Positions 9,798-18,961 of a stretch of DNA of 44,371 bases are shown one piece after another. The stretch's first letter is position 1. The number at the start of each line of letters is the position of its first letter. The stretch is from NCBI GenBank assembly GCA_015057365.1, contig SVEN01000020.1:1-44371 (forward strand), written 5' to 3'. The position numbers and the translations under genes were made by a program. The notes beneath the pieces were generated by a model. That model was not told where the DNA came from and ran no database searches. It saw only the letters and a program-made list of their open reading frames with translations. The stretch is from Lachnospiraceae bacterium (GTDB lineage Bacteria; Bacillota; Clostridia; Lachnospirales; Lachnospiraceae).

Positions 9798-10913
9798 CTA
9801 TTCTTCGCCCATCCAGTTGCCCATGTCATCGTAATATCCGGTATTTGCTTTCTTCTTCGGCTTTGCGGAACCGCCCTGTGCAAGCTCGGACTTAATGTCA
9901 ATCTTGTAGCCGGTCAGTCTTGCCGCAAGTCTTGCGTTCTGACCTTCTCTACCAATGGCAAGAGACAGCTGATAATCCGGAACAATTACCTGTGCGGTAC
10001 GCTCCTCGGTATCTACGGTTACGGAAACGACCTTAGCCGGGCTTAATGCGTTCTCAATTAATACCTCCGGATCATCGCTCCAGGTAATGATATCAATCTT
10101 CTCGCCACGGAGTTCGTTTACAATTGCATTTACACGGGAACCGTTCACACCGACACAGGCACCTACCGGGTCAACATTCGCATCGTTGGACTTAACAGCC
10201 ATCTTCGTTCTGGAGCCTGCATCACGGGATACCGCCTTAATCTCAACCACGCCGTCGCGAATCTCGGTTACTTCCTCCTCAAAGAGACGCTTTACAAGCT
10301 CCGGATGAGAACGGGATACGGTAACACGCGGTCCCTTGGTGGTTTCCTTTACTTCCATCACATACACCTTGATACGGTCGTTCGGACGATATACCTCGCC
10401 GCGAATCTGCTCGCTCTCCATAAGGATTGCTTCGCACTTACCTAAGTTTACGCTGATGTTGTTGCCGAGATATCTCTGAACCACACCGGTAACAACCTCT
10501 CTCTGCTTTTCGCTGTACTGGGTGTAAATTGCCTTACGCTCTTCCTCACGAATCTTCTGAACAACTACCTGCTTTGCCTTCTGAGCCGCGATACGGCCGA
10601 AGTTCTTCGGGGTAACCTCGATGTTTACGATATCACCGATTTCGTACTTTTCTGCCGGGAACTTAATGGTTGCTTCCGCAAGAGAAATCTCTTCTACCTC
10701 GTCCTCTACCTCTTCTACGACTCTCTTCTCGGCCCAAACCACAACCTCACCGGTCTTGCGGTCGATATTTACCTTAATATTATCTGCCTTACCGTAGTTA
10801 TTCTTGCACGCTGCAATCAAAGAATTCTCGATTGCCTCCAGCAAAATATCCTTGCTGATTCCTTTCTCCTTTTCCAACAGGTTTAATGCCTCAATTAATT
10901 CCTTTGCGTCCAT
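9798..10913 (-). CDS. nusA: Transcription termination/antitermination factor NusA
   Basis: NusA binds RNA polymerase and nascent RNA and promotes pausing and intrinsic termination. The 371 residues give the N-terminal RNAP-binding domain (LLEKEKGISKDILLEAIENSL), an S1 domain near 133-200 and two KH domains (VGACVGVNGSRVNAIVNEL, then IGREGQNARLAARLTG). Like other Firmicutes NusA it lacks the C-terminal acidic repeats of E. coli. The ATG has AAGGAGG five bases upstream. It probably regulates its own operon through the leader hairpin before rimP. Confidence 0.98.
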   Translation of the reverse strand: MDAKELIEALNLLEKEKGISKDILLEAIENSLIAACKNNYGKADNIKVNIDRKTGEVVVWAEKRVVEEVEDEVEEISLAEATIKFPAEKYEIGDIVNIEVTPKNFGRIAAQKAKQVVVQKIREEERKAIYTQYSEKQREVVTGVVQRYLGNNISVNLGKCEAILMESEQIRGEVYRPNDRIKVYVMEVKETTKGPRVTVSRSHPELVKRLFEEEVTEIRDGVVEIKAVSRDAGSRTKMAVKSNDANVDPVGACVGVNGSRVNAIVNELRGEKIDIITWSDDPEVLIENALSPAKVVSVTVDTEERTAQVIVPDYQLSLAIGREGQNARLAARLTGYKIDIKSELAQGGSAKPKKKANTGYYDDMGNWMGEE

Positions 10914-10944
10914 AATATCCTCCTTATCGTTTTTAGTTCTTAAA

Positions 10945-11412
10945 TTAAAAATGAATTGCTAACTTTATCATTGCAATGCTCTCTCTCGGAATGGTCAGTG
11001 TTTCCTCCTCCGAAATGCCAAGCACAATGTTTTCCGCATCATAGCTTACAAGCTCTCCCTCAAACTCTTTCTGCTTGTTAAGCGGCTTATACAACTTTAC
11101 TTCCACATCTTCGCCGATACTGCGGGCAAAATCCTTATCCTTCTTTAACTGTCTGCCCAGTCCCGGAGAACTGATTTCCAAAAAATATGCCTCCGGAATA
11201 AAATCCTCCACGTCCAGCAAATCACTCAACTCTCTGCTGACCGCCTCGCAGTCGTCAATGGTGATGCCGCCTTCCTTGTCAATGTAGGCACGCAAGTAAT
11301 AGTTACTGCCTTCCTTCACATACTCCACATCCACCAACTCGAAGCCGGTTCGCTCCATAATCGGCACAAGCAGCGCCTCGGTCTTCTGCTCGTAATCGTC
11401 TCTTTTTGCCAT
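10945..11412 (-). CDS. rimP: Ribosome maturation factor RimP
   Basis: RimP helps assembly of the 3' domain of the 30S subunit. The 155 residues show VDVEYVKEGSNYYLRAYID, the DDCEAVSRELSDLLD block and EISSPGLGRQLKKDKDF, all diagnostic, followed by the SH3-like C-terminal domain. It is the first gene of the nusA operon, preceded by a leader hairpin and promoter. GAGGAG lies five bases before the ATG. Confidence 0.96.
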   Translation of the reverse strand: MAKRDDYEQKTEALLVPIMERTGFELVDVEYVKEGSNYYLRAYIDKEGGITIDDCEAVSRELSDLLDVEDFIPEAYFLEISSPGLGRQLKKDKDFARSIGEDVEVKLYKPLNKQKEFEGELVSYDAENIVLGISEEETLTIPRESIAMIKLAIHF

Positions 11413-11434
11413 AAAATCTCCTCAAACCAACAAG

Positions 11435-11461
11435 AAAGAGTGGACAATGTGTCCACTCTTT
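11435..11461 (-). promoter_or_regulatory. Leader hairpin of the rimP-nusA operon (candidate NusA-dependent attenuator)
   Basis: A perfect 12-bp stem (11450-11461 with 11435-11446) around a three-base loop lies between the promoter and the rimP ribosome binding site. On the minus strand it is followed by an interrupted, weak U-run (about CUUGUUGG). A strong hairpin with a poor U-tract is the type of terminator that needs NusA. In B. subtilis the same operon is autoregulated by NusA-dependent attenuation in this position. Confidence 0.65.
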
Positions 11462-11487
11462 GCTCAACCTTTATGCTACCAAAATGT

Positions 11488-11516
11488 ACTATAACACGGA
11501 AACGAGGAAAAATCAA
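11488..11516 (-). promoter_or_regulatory. Sigma-A-type promoter of the rimP-nusA-infB operon
   Basis: Minus strand TTGATT (11516-11511), a 17-bp spacer and TATAGT (11493-11488). It lies about 75 bases before the rimP start and directly upstream of the leader hairpin. Confidence 0.7.
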
Positions 11517-11546
11517 GTATTTTTTGGAAAAATCTTGTTTTTCTTA

Positions 11547-13304
11547 TTATTTCCCCAACTCTACCCATATTGCCGGACGAACACTTTTTACATCATCTAC
11601 ATCCTGTTGTGACCATGCGCCATTTGAAATATAAAAACCATACTTCATGTTTCCCCAAGCTGCGGTTCGAATCCACCAATCAGTTAACAGGTTCCCCCAC
11701 CCCGTCGAGACTCCTTTACTCTTTGCATACTCTGTTGCATTCGCACATCGTTCCTCTACAGAAAGGTATTTCTCCACTTCGTTTTTACTTAAAAGGAACA
11801 CTTTATCCTCTGTATCCTCGCCGTCAAACGCATTATTGAATCTATCATCCTTTTCATTTGTGAGTAACGATGTAAGTATATAAACTTTCTCCGAATCATT
11901 AAATGCAGTATTATAAAACTCCTGATTCAACCAACTGCGTAAGATACAATCCTTCCAAGTTATCGTACTATAGGATTCATGAAACTTTGCGCCATCGAGA
12001 CAATCTTTACTTAGTAATAACGCTTTCCCGTCTTCTACGCTGATTACCTTCCAGATGATTTCCTCCGAACCGTTCTCAAAATTGTTGTCCTGCTCATATC
12101 TTCCGAATAAAACCTCGTCGCCCACCTTCATATCAGCAGACAACTTTATCTCTGCAGATTGTGCCGGTGGCATAGTCGCTTCCGCGGTCACATACGGCGT
12201 CACAGGAGGATTGTCCAAATAATAGAATTTCGGCTTGAGATTTGCCCCCGCCATTCCGAAACCACCGTAATAATCATAAAACTCGTATAATTGCTCATTA
12301 TTTAAATATAATACATTCAAATCAAGTTCTGCTTTCTTATCCTTCTTTTTCACATTGATAAGAATTGTTTTTTCAGTCCCCGGATAATTACTGTCAGATA
12401 CAATCAGAGCATACTGCATCGGGTCATTTTTACTTTTCTCGATACGAATCGCATTTACCGCATGGTCTTCACAGGACATAACAACAGGAATTCCTTTATT
12501 AATCGCTTCCACCAACTTATCAAAATTCTTTTTCTGCGGATTGGTTCCTTTCGTTGTTGTGGTCAAAACGTCAATTTCCTGGTACATCTCCATATCCTGC
12601 GTTGCGTGCCAATGATTAATCATACAAAGCAATTCATATTTTTGCGGTATCCCCTCAACCGTATATACACCACTGACGTGATTCAACTTATCCGGCGTTA
12701 ATAAGATTTCCTCATATTGTTTAAACGCTTTACCGTCTCCGCTATTCCATATTGCACCTTCAGGTGCGGCCTTCATTGTCGTTATATACAGCTGGTCATC
12801 CGTTATCTGGCTTCTTCTTTCATCTGAAAGGACTAAGATATCAGGATTACTTGCAGAACGCTGCCACTTCCCTTCCTTATTTGTAATCAGCTCATATCCG
12901 ACACTCTGAAATCGTTCGCCCAAAGGAATGTTATTCTTCAAATATCCATCGGCTGTAATATCGTTGCCATATAAATTCGACAAATCATATGCTTCACCGG
13001 ATATCTTTTCACCACCGATGATGCCGTCCAATCTCCGCTCTTTAATTTCATCCTCACAATACGGTAACAATCCCCGGTAATACAACTGTGTAACCATCGA
13101 CATACCGAAGCATTGTCCGTCTGCCAGTTCCTCTTTTCGGTATACCTTATAATTTGCAAAAGGAAACGCATCCTTTTTAACATCAAACCCGCTGTCGGCA
13201 ATCACCTCATCACTTGGCTCATAAAGCTCCGTCTTTCTGTAACACCCGGATAATCCGAGTATCATTGCCCCCAGCAATATGCATATCTTCACTATTTTCC
13301 TCAT
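11547..13304 (-). CDS. Lipoprotein with putative papain-like domain and C-terminal DUF6273-like domain
   Basis: 585 residues from the ATG at 13304, which has AAGGAGG five bases upstream. The N-terminus is a lipoprotein signal peptide with lipobox LSGC (Cys21), so the protein should be lipid-anchored outside the membrane. Residues about 36-350 are homologous to the C-terminal part of the upstream gene product: ADSGFDVKKDAF, DGQCFGM (Cys65), DHAVNAIRIE (His281) and SDSNYPG (Asp304/Asn306). The Cys...His...Asn/Asp order and the contexts resemble papain-fold peptidases, but no activity is known to me. Residues about 392-585 look like DUF6273 (FGRYEQDNN, LLSKDCLD, TITWKDC, LRSWLNQEFYNTAF, KVFLLS, WWIRT, SVRPAIW). 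It lies 41 bases behind its paralogous partner with no terminator between, so the two are probably cotranscribed. Confidence 0.85.
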   Translation of the reverse strand: MRKIVKICILLGAMILGLSGCYRKTELYEPSDEVIADSGFDVKKDAFPFANYKVYRKEELADGQCFGMSMVTQLYYRGLLPYCEDEIKERRLDGIIGGEKISGEAYDLSNLYGNDITADGYLKNNIPLGERFQSVGYELITNKEGKWQRSASNPDILVLSDERRSQITDDQLYITTMKAAPEGAIWNSGDGKAFKQYEEILLTPDKLNHVSGVYTVEGIPQKYELLCMINHWHATQDMEMYQEIDVLTTTTKGTNPQKKNFDKLVEAINKGIPVVMSCEDHAVNAIRIEKSKNDPMQYALIVSDSNYPGTEKTILINVKKKDKKAELDLNVLYLNNEQLYEFYDYYGGFGMAGANLKPKFYYLDNPPVTPYVTAEATMPPAQSAEIKLSADMKVGDEVLFGRYEQDNNFENGSEEIIWKVISVEDGKALLLSKDCLDGAKFHESYSTITWKDCILRSWLNQEFYNTAFNDSEKVYILTSLLTNEKDDRFNNAFDGEDTEDKVFLLSKNEVEKYLSVEERCANATEYAKSKGVSTGWGNLLTDWWIRTAAWGNMKYGFYISNGAWSQQDVDDVKSVRPAIWVELGK

Positions 13305-13345
13305 ACGTACCTCCTTACTATTTATCTCACCTAACATTTACAACA

Positions 13346-15730
13346 TCATTTCGATAAATCTTTCCAATAGTACAACTCAATAAAATCAATTCGTTCTCCC
13401 TTGTTTCCGAACACTCCGTCCGTATCATAGAAGGCATAGTCCCATACATCCTCTCCTTCGCTTTTTAATAAAGACGAAATGGATTTTTCTTTTCTAACCG
13501 TCATAATGAATTCCTCTCCCGGATAATTGGTATTATACACATAGAAACGATATTCCGACGGATTGGCTACGCTCCGTTCGATTCGAGTCACATTTGCCAC
13601 ATGGTTCGGAGACCCGATAATTAACGGAATACCTTCTCGCACCTTCTGTATTATCGTTTCAAACCGTTCCCTCTTTGCGGTCGGGCTGTCTTCCCACTTG
13701 ATTCCGTAACACATATCGATTTTTTCTATATTCTCCGTATCCTGACAGGCCATCAGATTGTTCAGTGCGCGAATCAATTCATAAATCTCCCGGTCATTTC
13801 CCGTTAAAGTAGTGTCATCCACATCAATAAACGTAAGTGCCGGCACTTCACCGGAAGAGGCTTCTTTCCCGTCACTCCATACAAAGCCTGCATCCATCGG
13901 AACTTCCTTTAACACAAAGAGCGGGTAGTCTTCAATATACCGCTTCCATACATCTGTCAGTGCCAGACGCGATTCATCTGTCGTATCCCGTTTCCATTGT
14001 CCTGTCGATTGGTTAAAAGAATCGAATCGTGTAAACTTATACTTTTCATACAACGGCACCTTATTACTCATCAGGTCCGTCTCTCCTTCATATCCCGGAA
14101 CATCGGAAAAATCATAGGAATTTCCGTAATAATCCGGCCCCTGAAAGGATTCTCTGCTGATCGGAAGTTTTCCCAGATAGTATAACTGTGCAAACAAGTT
14201 CATCCCGTAGCACTGTCCTTCTACCACCTTTGTACCGTCAAAGAAATAATAGTTTTTAAAGGAAAAACCGTCCCTCTTTACATTAAATCCGCTGTCGGCC
14301 ACCGATACATAATCAAACTCACCGTCATCATCCGCATCTACATAGTTATAATTCATACCGGTGGTAATACGCTCATTTACACACTCTAGGGCATCCGCCA
14401 CATTGGCATAAATATAAAATCCTCCGGTGTCCTCACTTAAGGTTGTCAAATAATTTGCGTCCACCTTACTCCCCAAACCGATGGTAATGACGGTAATGCC
14501 TTTTGCTACCGCACGCTTGGTTGCATCGTCTAACTCGTAACAAAACAGCCCGCTTTCCGTAGTGGCACCATCGGTAAGAAGGATGATATAGCGCTTTTCT
14601 CCGTTATTTTCCTTCTCAAACTTCTCGGTTGTCTGAATCACCGCATTATTAATATAAGTGCCGTTGAAATTTTCATTTTCATTTATTCCGTCAATGGCAG
14701 CATTTAAAACAGTCTCATCATTGGTCCACTCCGATGTAAGTTCACGATAGGATGCGGTAAACTTGGATACAAAGAAATCGCAGGAATCCTTTGAACTTGC
14801 CACAATCTGCTTTGCCAAAGCCAGACGCTTCATCTCCGGGTCATTGGCATCGCTTCCTTCCATATCGTACATAGAGCCGGAATTATCAATGAGAATCGCC
14901 ACCTTCGGTCGCGGCGTCTCTGTTTTAGACGCCTCCGCAACGGTAGAGTCCGCCAGTGCATACATGCTGAAGTGCTCCATTTCCGCGATAACCGTTCCCA
15001 CTCCGTCATTCTTACATGCTACCGGCAAAAGTTCCAACTGTTCCGACACCTGATAGATTCGTAAGGTTTCCGGGGTGTACCCCTGACGCCTTGCCTGCTC
15101 CGCATCATAGGTCAGGGTTAAGGTAGCAGACTCAAACTCCCTTCCTTTTAAATAGAACTCATGCACCTCTCCGTAGATTCCAGGCAAAGCGGAAAGACCG
15201 GACTCGGACTCAAGCCCTGTATACAGGCTATAGATATTTGCGGCACCTTCAATGGACAGCGTACCGCCCTCTAAGGCCACCTCCCGTTCAAACAGACGCT
15301 TTCTGTCGTCCTCTTTGCCGTCACTGCACTTTTCCTTCGGGTCAAGGCCGGCCAGAAGTTCCTCCCCGTCCAACAAACCGTCCCCGTCCGTGTCTTCGGA
15401 CAACAGGTCCGTCCTGCTTACCGTACGCTCGTACAGGTCATCCAGACCGTCTCCGTCCGTATCTGCAGAAAACTTATTGAGTCCTAACCGTTCCTCTTCT
15501 CCGTCCTGAATCCCGTCCCCGTCCGTATCCGCCTCCGAATCCGTCTTAGAATACCCGGCAGTAAGGGCAGCAAGCATCACATCAATTTCCTTCTCTTCTT
15601 TTTTCTTTTTCCCGTCCGTATCCTCCGTACGGTCCCGGTTCAAAAACAGTACGCCTGCCGTAACACCTGCCCCGATCAGTAAAATACCGATTACAATTGC
15701 AAGTATCAACCACTTTTTCTTCTGTTTCAT
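13346..15730 (-). CDS. Membrane-anchored surface protein: TSP3-type repeats, VWA domain, putative papain-like domain
   Basis: 794 residues. Residues 7-30 form one membrane segment or uncleaved signal anchor. Three thrombospondin-type-3-like calcium-binding repeats (DTDGDGxxDxxE) lie at about 68-79, 90-101 and 113-124, and a degenerate one (DADDDGEFD) at 465-473. A VWA domain spans about 276-455 with a complete MIDAS: DNSGS at 282-286, Thr358 and Asp387. From about 478 to 794 follows the domain shared with the downstream lipoprotein: ADSGFNVKRDGF, EGQCYGM (Cys507), NHVANVTRIE (His710) and YNTNYPG (Asn733/Asn735). The start has AAAGGAGAG five bases upstream. Calcium-dependent adhesion coupled to a peptidase-like domain is an inference. 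I know no characterised protein of this architecture. Confidence 0.87.
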   Translation of the reverse strand: MKQKKKWLILAIVIGILLIGAGVTAGVLFLNRDRTEDTDGKKKKEEKEIDVMLAALTAGYSKTDSEADTDGDGIQDGEEERLGLNKFSADTDGDGLDDLYERTVSRTDLLSEDTDGDGLLDGEELLAGLDPKEKCSDGKEDDRKRLFEREVALEGGTLSIEGAANIYSLYTGLESESGLSALPGIYGEVHEFYLKGREFESATLTLTYDAEQARRQGYTPETLRIYQVSEQLELLPVACKNDGVGTVIAEMEHFSMYALADSTVAEASKTETPRPKVAILIDNSGSMYDMEGSDANDPEMKRLALAKQIVASSKDSCDFFVSKFTASYRELTSEWTNDETVLNAAIDGINENENFNGTYINNAVIQTTEKFEKENNGEKRYIILLTDGATTESGLFCYELDDATKRAVAKGITVITIGLGSKVDANYLTTLSEDTGGFYIYANVADALECVNERITTGMNYNYVDADDDGEFDYVSVADSGFNVKRDGFSFKNYYFFDGTKVVEGQCYGMNLFAQLYYLGKLPISRESFQGPDYYGNSYDFSDVPGYEGETDLMSNKVPLYEKYKFTRFDSFNQSTGQWKRDTTDESRLALTDVWKRYIEDYPLFVLKEVPMDAGFVWSDGKEASSGEVPALTFIDVDDTTLTGNDREIYELIRALNNLMACQDTENIEKIDMCYGIKWEDSPTAKRERFETIIQKVREGIPLIIGSPNHVANVTRIERSVANPSEYRFYVYNTNYPGEEFIMTVRKEKSISSLLKSEGEDVWDYAFYDTDGVFGNKGERIDFIELYYWKDLSK

Positions 15731-15771
15731 TTATTCTCTCCTTTTACTTTATCCGGTTTGAAGCCTATTTC

Positions 15772-15800
15772 ATCATATCACATCCCCGAATACAGCTCCA
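15772..15800 (-). promoter_or_regulatory. Probable promoter of the VWA/lipoprotein gene pair
   Basis: Minus strand TATGAT (15777-15772) with an extended -10 TG one base upstream, and a poor -35 (TGGAGC, 15800-15795) at 17 bp. It lies about 40 bases before the start at 15730. The rest of 15731-15975 holds only the hydratase terminator. Confidence 0.5.
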
Positions 15801-15870
15801 CCGTTTCAACCGTACAATTTCTGCTACTCACGGTTGCAAATCCAAAAACTCCCGAAGCTCCCTTCCCCAA

Positions 15871-15910
15871 TAAAACAGCCCGACCGCAAGCCTTCTGCCT
15901 GCAGTCGAGC
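15871..15910 (-). terminator. Rho-independent terminator after the hydratase gene
   Basis: A 14-bp GC-rich stem with three G-U pairs (15897-15910 with 15878-15891) and a five-base loop is followed on the minus strand by UGUUUUAUU. It lies 65 bases after the hydratase stop at 15976 and separates it from the surface-protein genes. Confidence 0.75.
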
Positions 15911-15975
15911 CGCCATAATCGTTTCTCTTAAACCTCTGACTTTGCGTCCCTGCGTTTCCACAGGTTTGCTTCCTG

Positions 15976-18255
15976 TTAGCCTCTATAGTAGTTAATGAGA
16001 CAACCCTTGGTAATAATCTCGCGCTCATCATCGGTCAGCTCTCCGAGACGTACGGTAAACGGAACTAACGTATCCCCTACCACATACGCGGTAATCTCGG
16101 ACTGCTTCTCAACAACAGCCTTCTTAATGTCCTTTAAGAAGATGTAGTCACCGTTCTTAAACGGCAACTCACCGTCGATTAAGAACGGAAGCATACCCCA
16201 GTTGATGAGGTTACTGCGGTAACGCTTGGTTGCGTATTCCTTTGCGATGTTTGCAAGACCGCCGAGAACCTTCTGACAGCTTGCCGCCTGCTCACGTGCG
16301 GAACCGTCACCCGGCTTCGTAGCGTAAATCACACTACCGATCTCGGTTGCGGACGGATTTACCTCCATCTGCTTTGCCACCTGATCGAAGGCTGCTGCAA
16401 CCTCTGCATTTGCCTCACTGATGGAAGCGCCTGCGATTCTTGCCTTCTCTGCCTTCTGTACTTCCTTGGCGCGTCCAACATATGCCGGATCCTTTCTGGA
16501 AAGGGTGAACTCTGCAAGGCCCAGCGGGTTGGAACGATAAGAGGAAGTCTCACCGGACGGAATCAACTCGTCGGTGGTGGTAACCGGATCATGAATCTCG
16601 GAAACAACCTTAAGAAGCATATCGTCGGTCAGTGCGGACATTGCCGGCCAATCAACGATACCCGGTCCGAACTTCACTTCCGCATCCTTATCTGGCTTTC
16701 CTGCGCCGAAGTATACTCTATTCTCATAAATGGAAGAATCAAAATAGTAAGCCGGCTTCGTAAATACGGTGTCAAGCTCGTCTGCACCGGTTAAGAAGCC
16801 CTTGTTTGCTGCGGTTGCCGCAATGGAACGAGCGTCCATAAGAGCAACGGAAGCAATCTGACCGTTGGTAACCTTGGAACCTTCACGGTTCGGGAAGTTA
16901 CGGGTGGAATGACGAATACTGAGACCGTTATTTGCCGGAACATCACCTGCACCGAAGCACGGTCCGCAGAATGCGGTACGGATGGTAGCACCTGCACGCA
17001 TAAGCTCTGCTACTCTGCCGTTCTTAACCAGCTCCATGAAAATCGGCTGGCTGGCCGGATATACGCTTAAGGAGAACTCATCGTTACCGATGAACTTGTC
17101 CTTTAAGATGTCTGCTGCATCACAAATGTTCTCAAAGCCGCCGCCTGCACAACCTGCGATAACGCCCTGCTCGATGTAGAGCTTGCCGTTACGGATCTTG
17201 TCGCGAAGCTTATAAGTAACCTTGTTATTGTCAAGGCTAACCAGAGCCTTCTTCTCCACCTCAGCGAGGATATCCTCAAGGTTTGCCTTTAAATCAGCGA
17301 TGGTGTATACATTGCTCGGATGGAACGGCATTGCAATCATCGGACGAATCTTGTCAAGCTCTACCTCAATGATACCGTCGTAGTAAGCTACCGGCGCAAG
17401 CGTAAGCTCCTTGTAGTCTTCCTTACGTCCGTGCATCTCGTAGAACTCTTCCACTGCGGAATCAGTCTCCCAGATGGAGGAAAGACAGGTGGTCTCGGTG
17501 GTCATAACGTCCACACCGATACGGTAATCCACGCTCATGTTGTGAACACCTTCACCGAAGAACTCCATTACCTTATTGTTTACATAGCCGTTAGCGAATA
17601 CAGCACCGATAATTGCCAGTGCGATATCCTGCGGACCTACACCCTTTGCCGGCTTACCGGTCATATGTACGCCCACTACCTTCGGCATATTGATATCGTA
17701 AGTCTTGTTTAAAAGCTGCTTTACAAGCTCCGGACCGCCCTCGCCCACTGCCATGGTACCTAATGCACCGTAACGGGTATGGCTGTCGGAACCGAGAATC
17801 ATCTTACCGCCGCCTGCCAGCATTTCTCTTGCGAACTGGTGGATAACAGCCTGATGCGGCGGAACATAAATGCCGCCGTAACGCTTTGCACAGGAAAGAC
17901 CAAACATGTGATCATCTTCGTTAATGGTGCCGCCTACCGCACAAAGACTATTGTGGCAGTTGGTCAAAACATACGGAACCGGGAACTCGGTGAGTCCGCT
18001 GGCTCTTGCGGTCTGGATAATACCTACGAACGTAATATCGTGGGAGGTGAGCTTATCAAACTTAATCTTTAACTTATCCATGGAACCGGAGGTGTTGTGT
18101 GCCTCTAAAATCCCATAAGAAAGCGTTGCCTTCTTTGCTTCTTCTGCTGCCGGAACAGAACCAAGCATAGCAGCTACCTTCTGCTTGCCGTCTGCGGTAT
18201 CTTCGATTACTTCGCCGTTTACCACATACGCACCGTTTTTCAATAATGTAATCAT
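15976..18255 (-). CDS. Aconitase-family hydratase (YbhJ-like)
   Basis: 759 residues. The three [4Fe-4S] cysteines of the aconitase family are present: Cys369 in VIAGCAGGG, and Cys430 and Cys433 in [10 protein letters not shown]. Other family blocks are [12 protein letters not shown] (156-160 SDSHT), [12 protein letters not shown] and the C-terminal swivel domain with [13 protein letters not shown]. The length and the unusual N-terminus (a domain before the aconitase core) fit the YbhJ-type hydratases rather than classic AcnA or AcnB, so the substrate is uncertain. It may be the aconitase of this organism or act on another hydroxy acid. It is flanked by a terminator downstream, and no citrate-cycle gene is nearby. 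AAGGA lies eight bases before the ATG. Confidence 0.88.
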   Translation of the reverse strand: MITLLKNGAYVVNGEVIEDTADGKQKVAAMLGSVPAAEEAKKATLSYGILEAHNTSGSMDKLKIKFDKLTSHDITFVGIIQTARASGLTEFPVPYVLTNCHNSLCAVGGTINEDDHMFGLSCAKRYGGIYVPPHQAVIHQFAREMLAGGGKMILGSDSHTRYGALGTMAVGEGGPELVKQLLNKTYDINMPKVVGVHMTGKPAKGVGPQDIALAIIGAVFANGYVNNKVMEFFGEGVHNMSVDYRIGVDVMTTETTCLSSIWETDSAVEEFYEMHGRKEDYKELTLAPVAYYDGIIEVELDKIRPMIAMPFHPSNVYTIADLKANLEDILAEVEKKALVSLDNNKVTYKLRDKIRNGKLYIEQGVIAGCAGGGFENICDAADILKDKFIGNDEFSLSVYPASQPIFMELVKNGRVAELMRAGATIRTAFCGPCFGAGDVPANNGLSIRHSTRNFPNREGSKVTNGQIASVALMDARSIAATAANKGFLTGADELDTVFTKPAYYFDSSIYENRVYFGAGKPDKDAEVKFGPGIVDWPAMSALTDDMLLKVVSEIHDPVTTTDELIPSGETSSYRSNPLGLAEFTLSRKDPAYVGRAKEVQKAEKARIAGASISEANAEVAAAFDQVAKQMEVNPSATEIGSVIYATKPGDGSAREQAASCQKVLGGLANIAKEYATKRYRSNLINWGMLPFLIDGELPFKNGDYIFLKDIKKAVVEKQSEITAYVVGDTLVPFTVRLGELTDDEREIITKGCLINYYRG

Positions 18256-18311
18256 ACTTTTAATCCTTTCTAACGTCTATCGACGCCCATCTATTCTATT
18301 CAACGCCAAAG

Positions 18312-18337
18312 CGGCTATATCTTATTCGATATAGCCG
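18312..18337 (-). repeat. Perfect inverted repeat around the stop codon of the one-TM protein gene
   Basis: Ten-base arms (18312-18321 and 18328-18337) flank a six-base loop that contains the TAA stop (18322-18324). On the minus strand the hairpin is followed by CUUUGGCGUUG, a poor U-tract, so it could be a weak terminator or an mRNA 3'-stabilising hairpin rather than a strong stop. Confidence 0.6.
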
Positions 18338-18876
18338 TCCTTCGGATTGATATAGTATACATCGTCACATCCGGTAATGGTCGTGGAATTAAACAATCCC
18401 TCACCGGCTTTTATGCGGACAAGTAACTCTTCGTCCTTCGTATCCGTAAGCTCAAAACTGATTTTACCGTCAAATCCGTATAAAAACTGTCCGGTCTGTA
18501 AAAGTGCCTCACCGCCGTCCTCAAACTTAATCTGGATAGACAGCCATGCCTCCCCCGTAAGCTCGGATAATGCAAGGTCCTCTGTGGACTCCGTTACCTT
18601 CTCCTTCGCCGCCACGGAATCAAACTCCATAATGTCGATATAATCTCCGTTTGCATCCTCATACCAGAACTGCAAGCCTGTAATATTATGAGAAGACTTG
18701 TTGTTTACCACAAGTTTGTTCTCCATACTCTTTTCCACACAAATCAACGTAATTACACCGATAAGCACTACAACAACAGCCGCAAGAAGAAAATACAGCT
18801 TCTTATTCCAAAAACGGGACTCCTCCTCCGTTTTTTTACTTTGATATACATAATTATTCTTTTTAACCTTACTCAT
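18322..18876 (-). CDS. Hypothetical single-pass membrane protein
   Basis: 184 residues, not recognised as any family. The first 25 residues are charged (KVKKNNYVYQSKKTEEESRFWNKK), then residues about 26-47 form one strong membrane helix (LYFLLAAVVVVLIGVITLICV). The remaining 135 residues are acidic, beta-rich and probably outside the cell. They contain NNKSSHNITGLQFWYEDANGDYIDIMEF, which reads like a folded beta-sandwich. AGGAG lies seven bases before the ATG. It sits alone between the cheX terminator and the hydratase and could be cotranscribed with the latter (66-base gap). No function can be given. Confidence 0.75.
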   Translation of the reverse strand: MSKVKKNNYVYQSKKTEEESRFWNKKLYFLLAAVVVVLIGVITLICVEKSMENKLVVNNKSSHNITGLQFWYEDANGDYIDIMEFDSVAAKEKVTESTEDLALSELTGEAWLSIQIKFEDGGEALLQTGQFLYGFDGKISFELTDTKDEELLVRIKAGEGLFNSTTITGCDDVYYINPKDGYIE

Positions 18877-18909
18877 TACCCATCTCCTAAACCATAGTAT
18901 CGTAATCTC

Positions 18910-18940
18910 AAAAAAAGAGGTGAAGCTCTTTGCGTCACCT
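18910..18940 (-). terminator. Rho-independent terminator after the cheX-like gene
   Basis: A nine-bp stem with one mismatch (18932-18940 with 18918-18926) and a five-base loop is followed on the minus strand by CUUUUUUU. It lies 21 bases after the stop at 18962. Confidence 0.85.
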
Positions 18941-18961
18941 TCTTTTTTGTATTTCCTGTGC

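Noticed and set aside
11507-11543. Inverted repeat (11507-11517 with 11534-11543) as terminator of the lipoprotein gene
   Set aside because: AT-rich arms, a bulge, a 16-base loop and no U-run after it; it also overlaps the rimP -35. Too weak to call.
15828-16031. Minus-strand open frame of 67 codons
   Set aside because: It overlaps the end of the hydratase gene and its terminator and has no good ribosome binding site.
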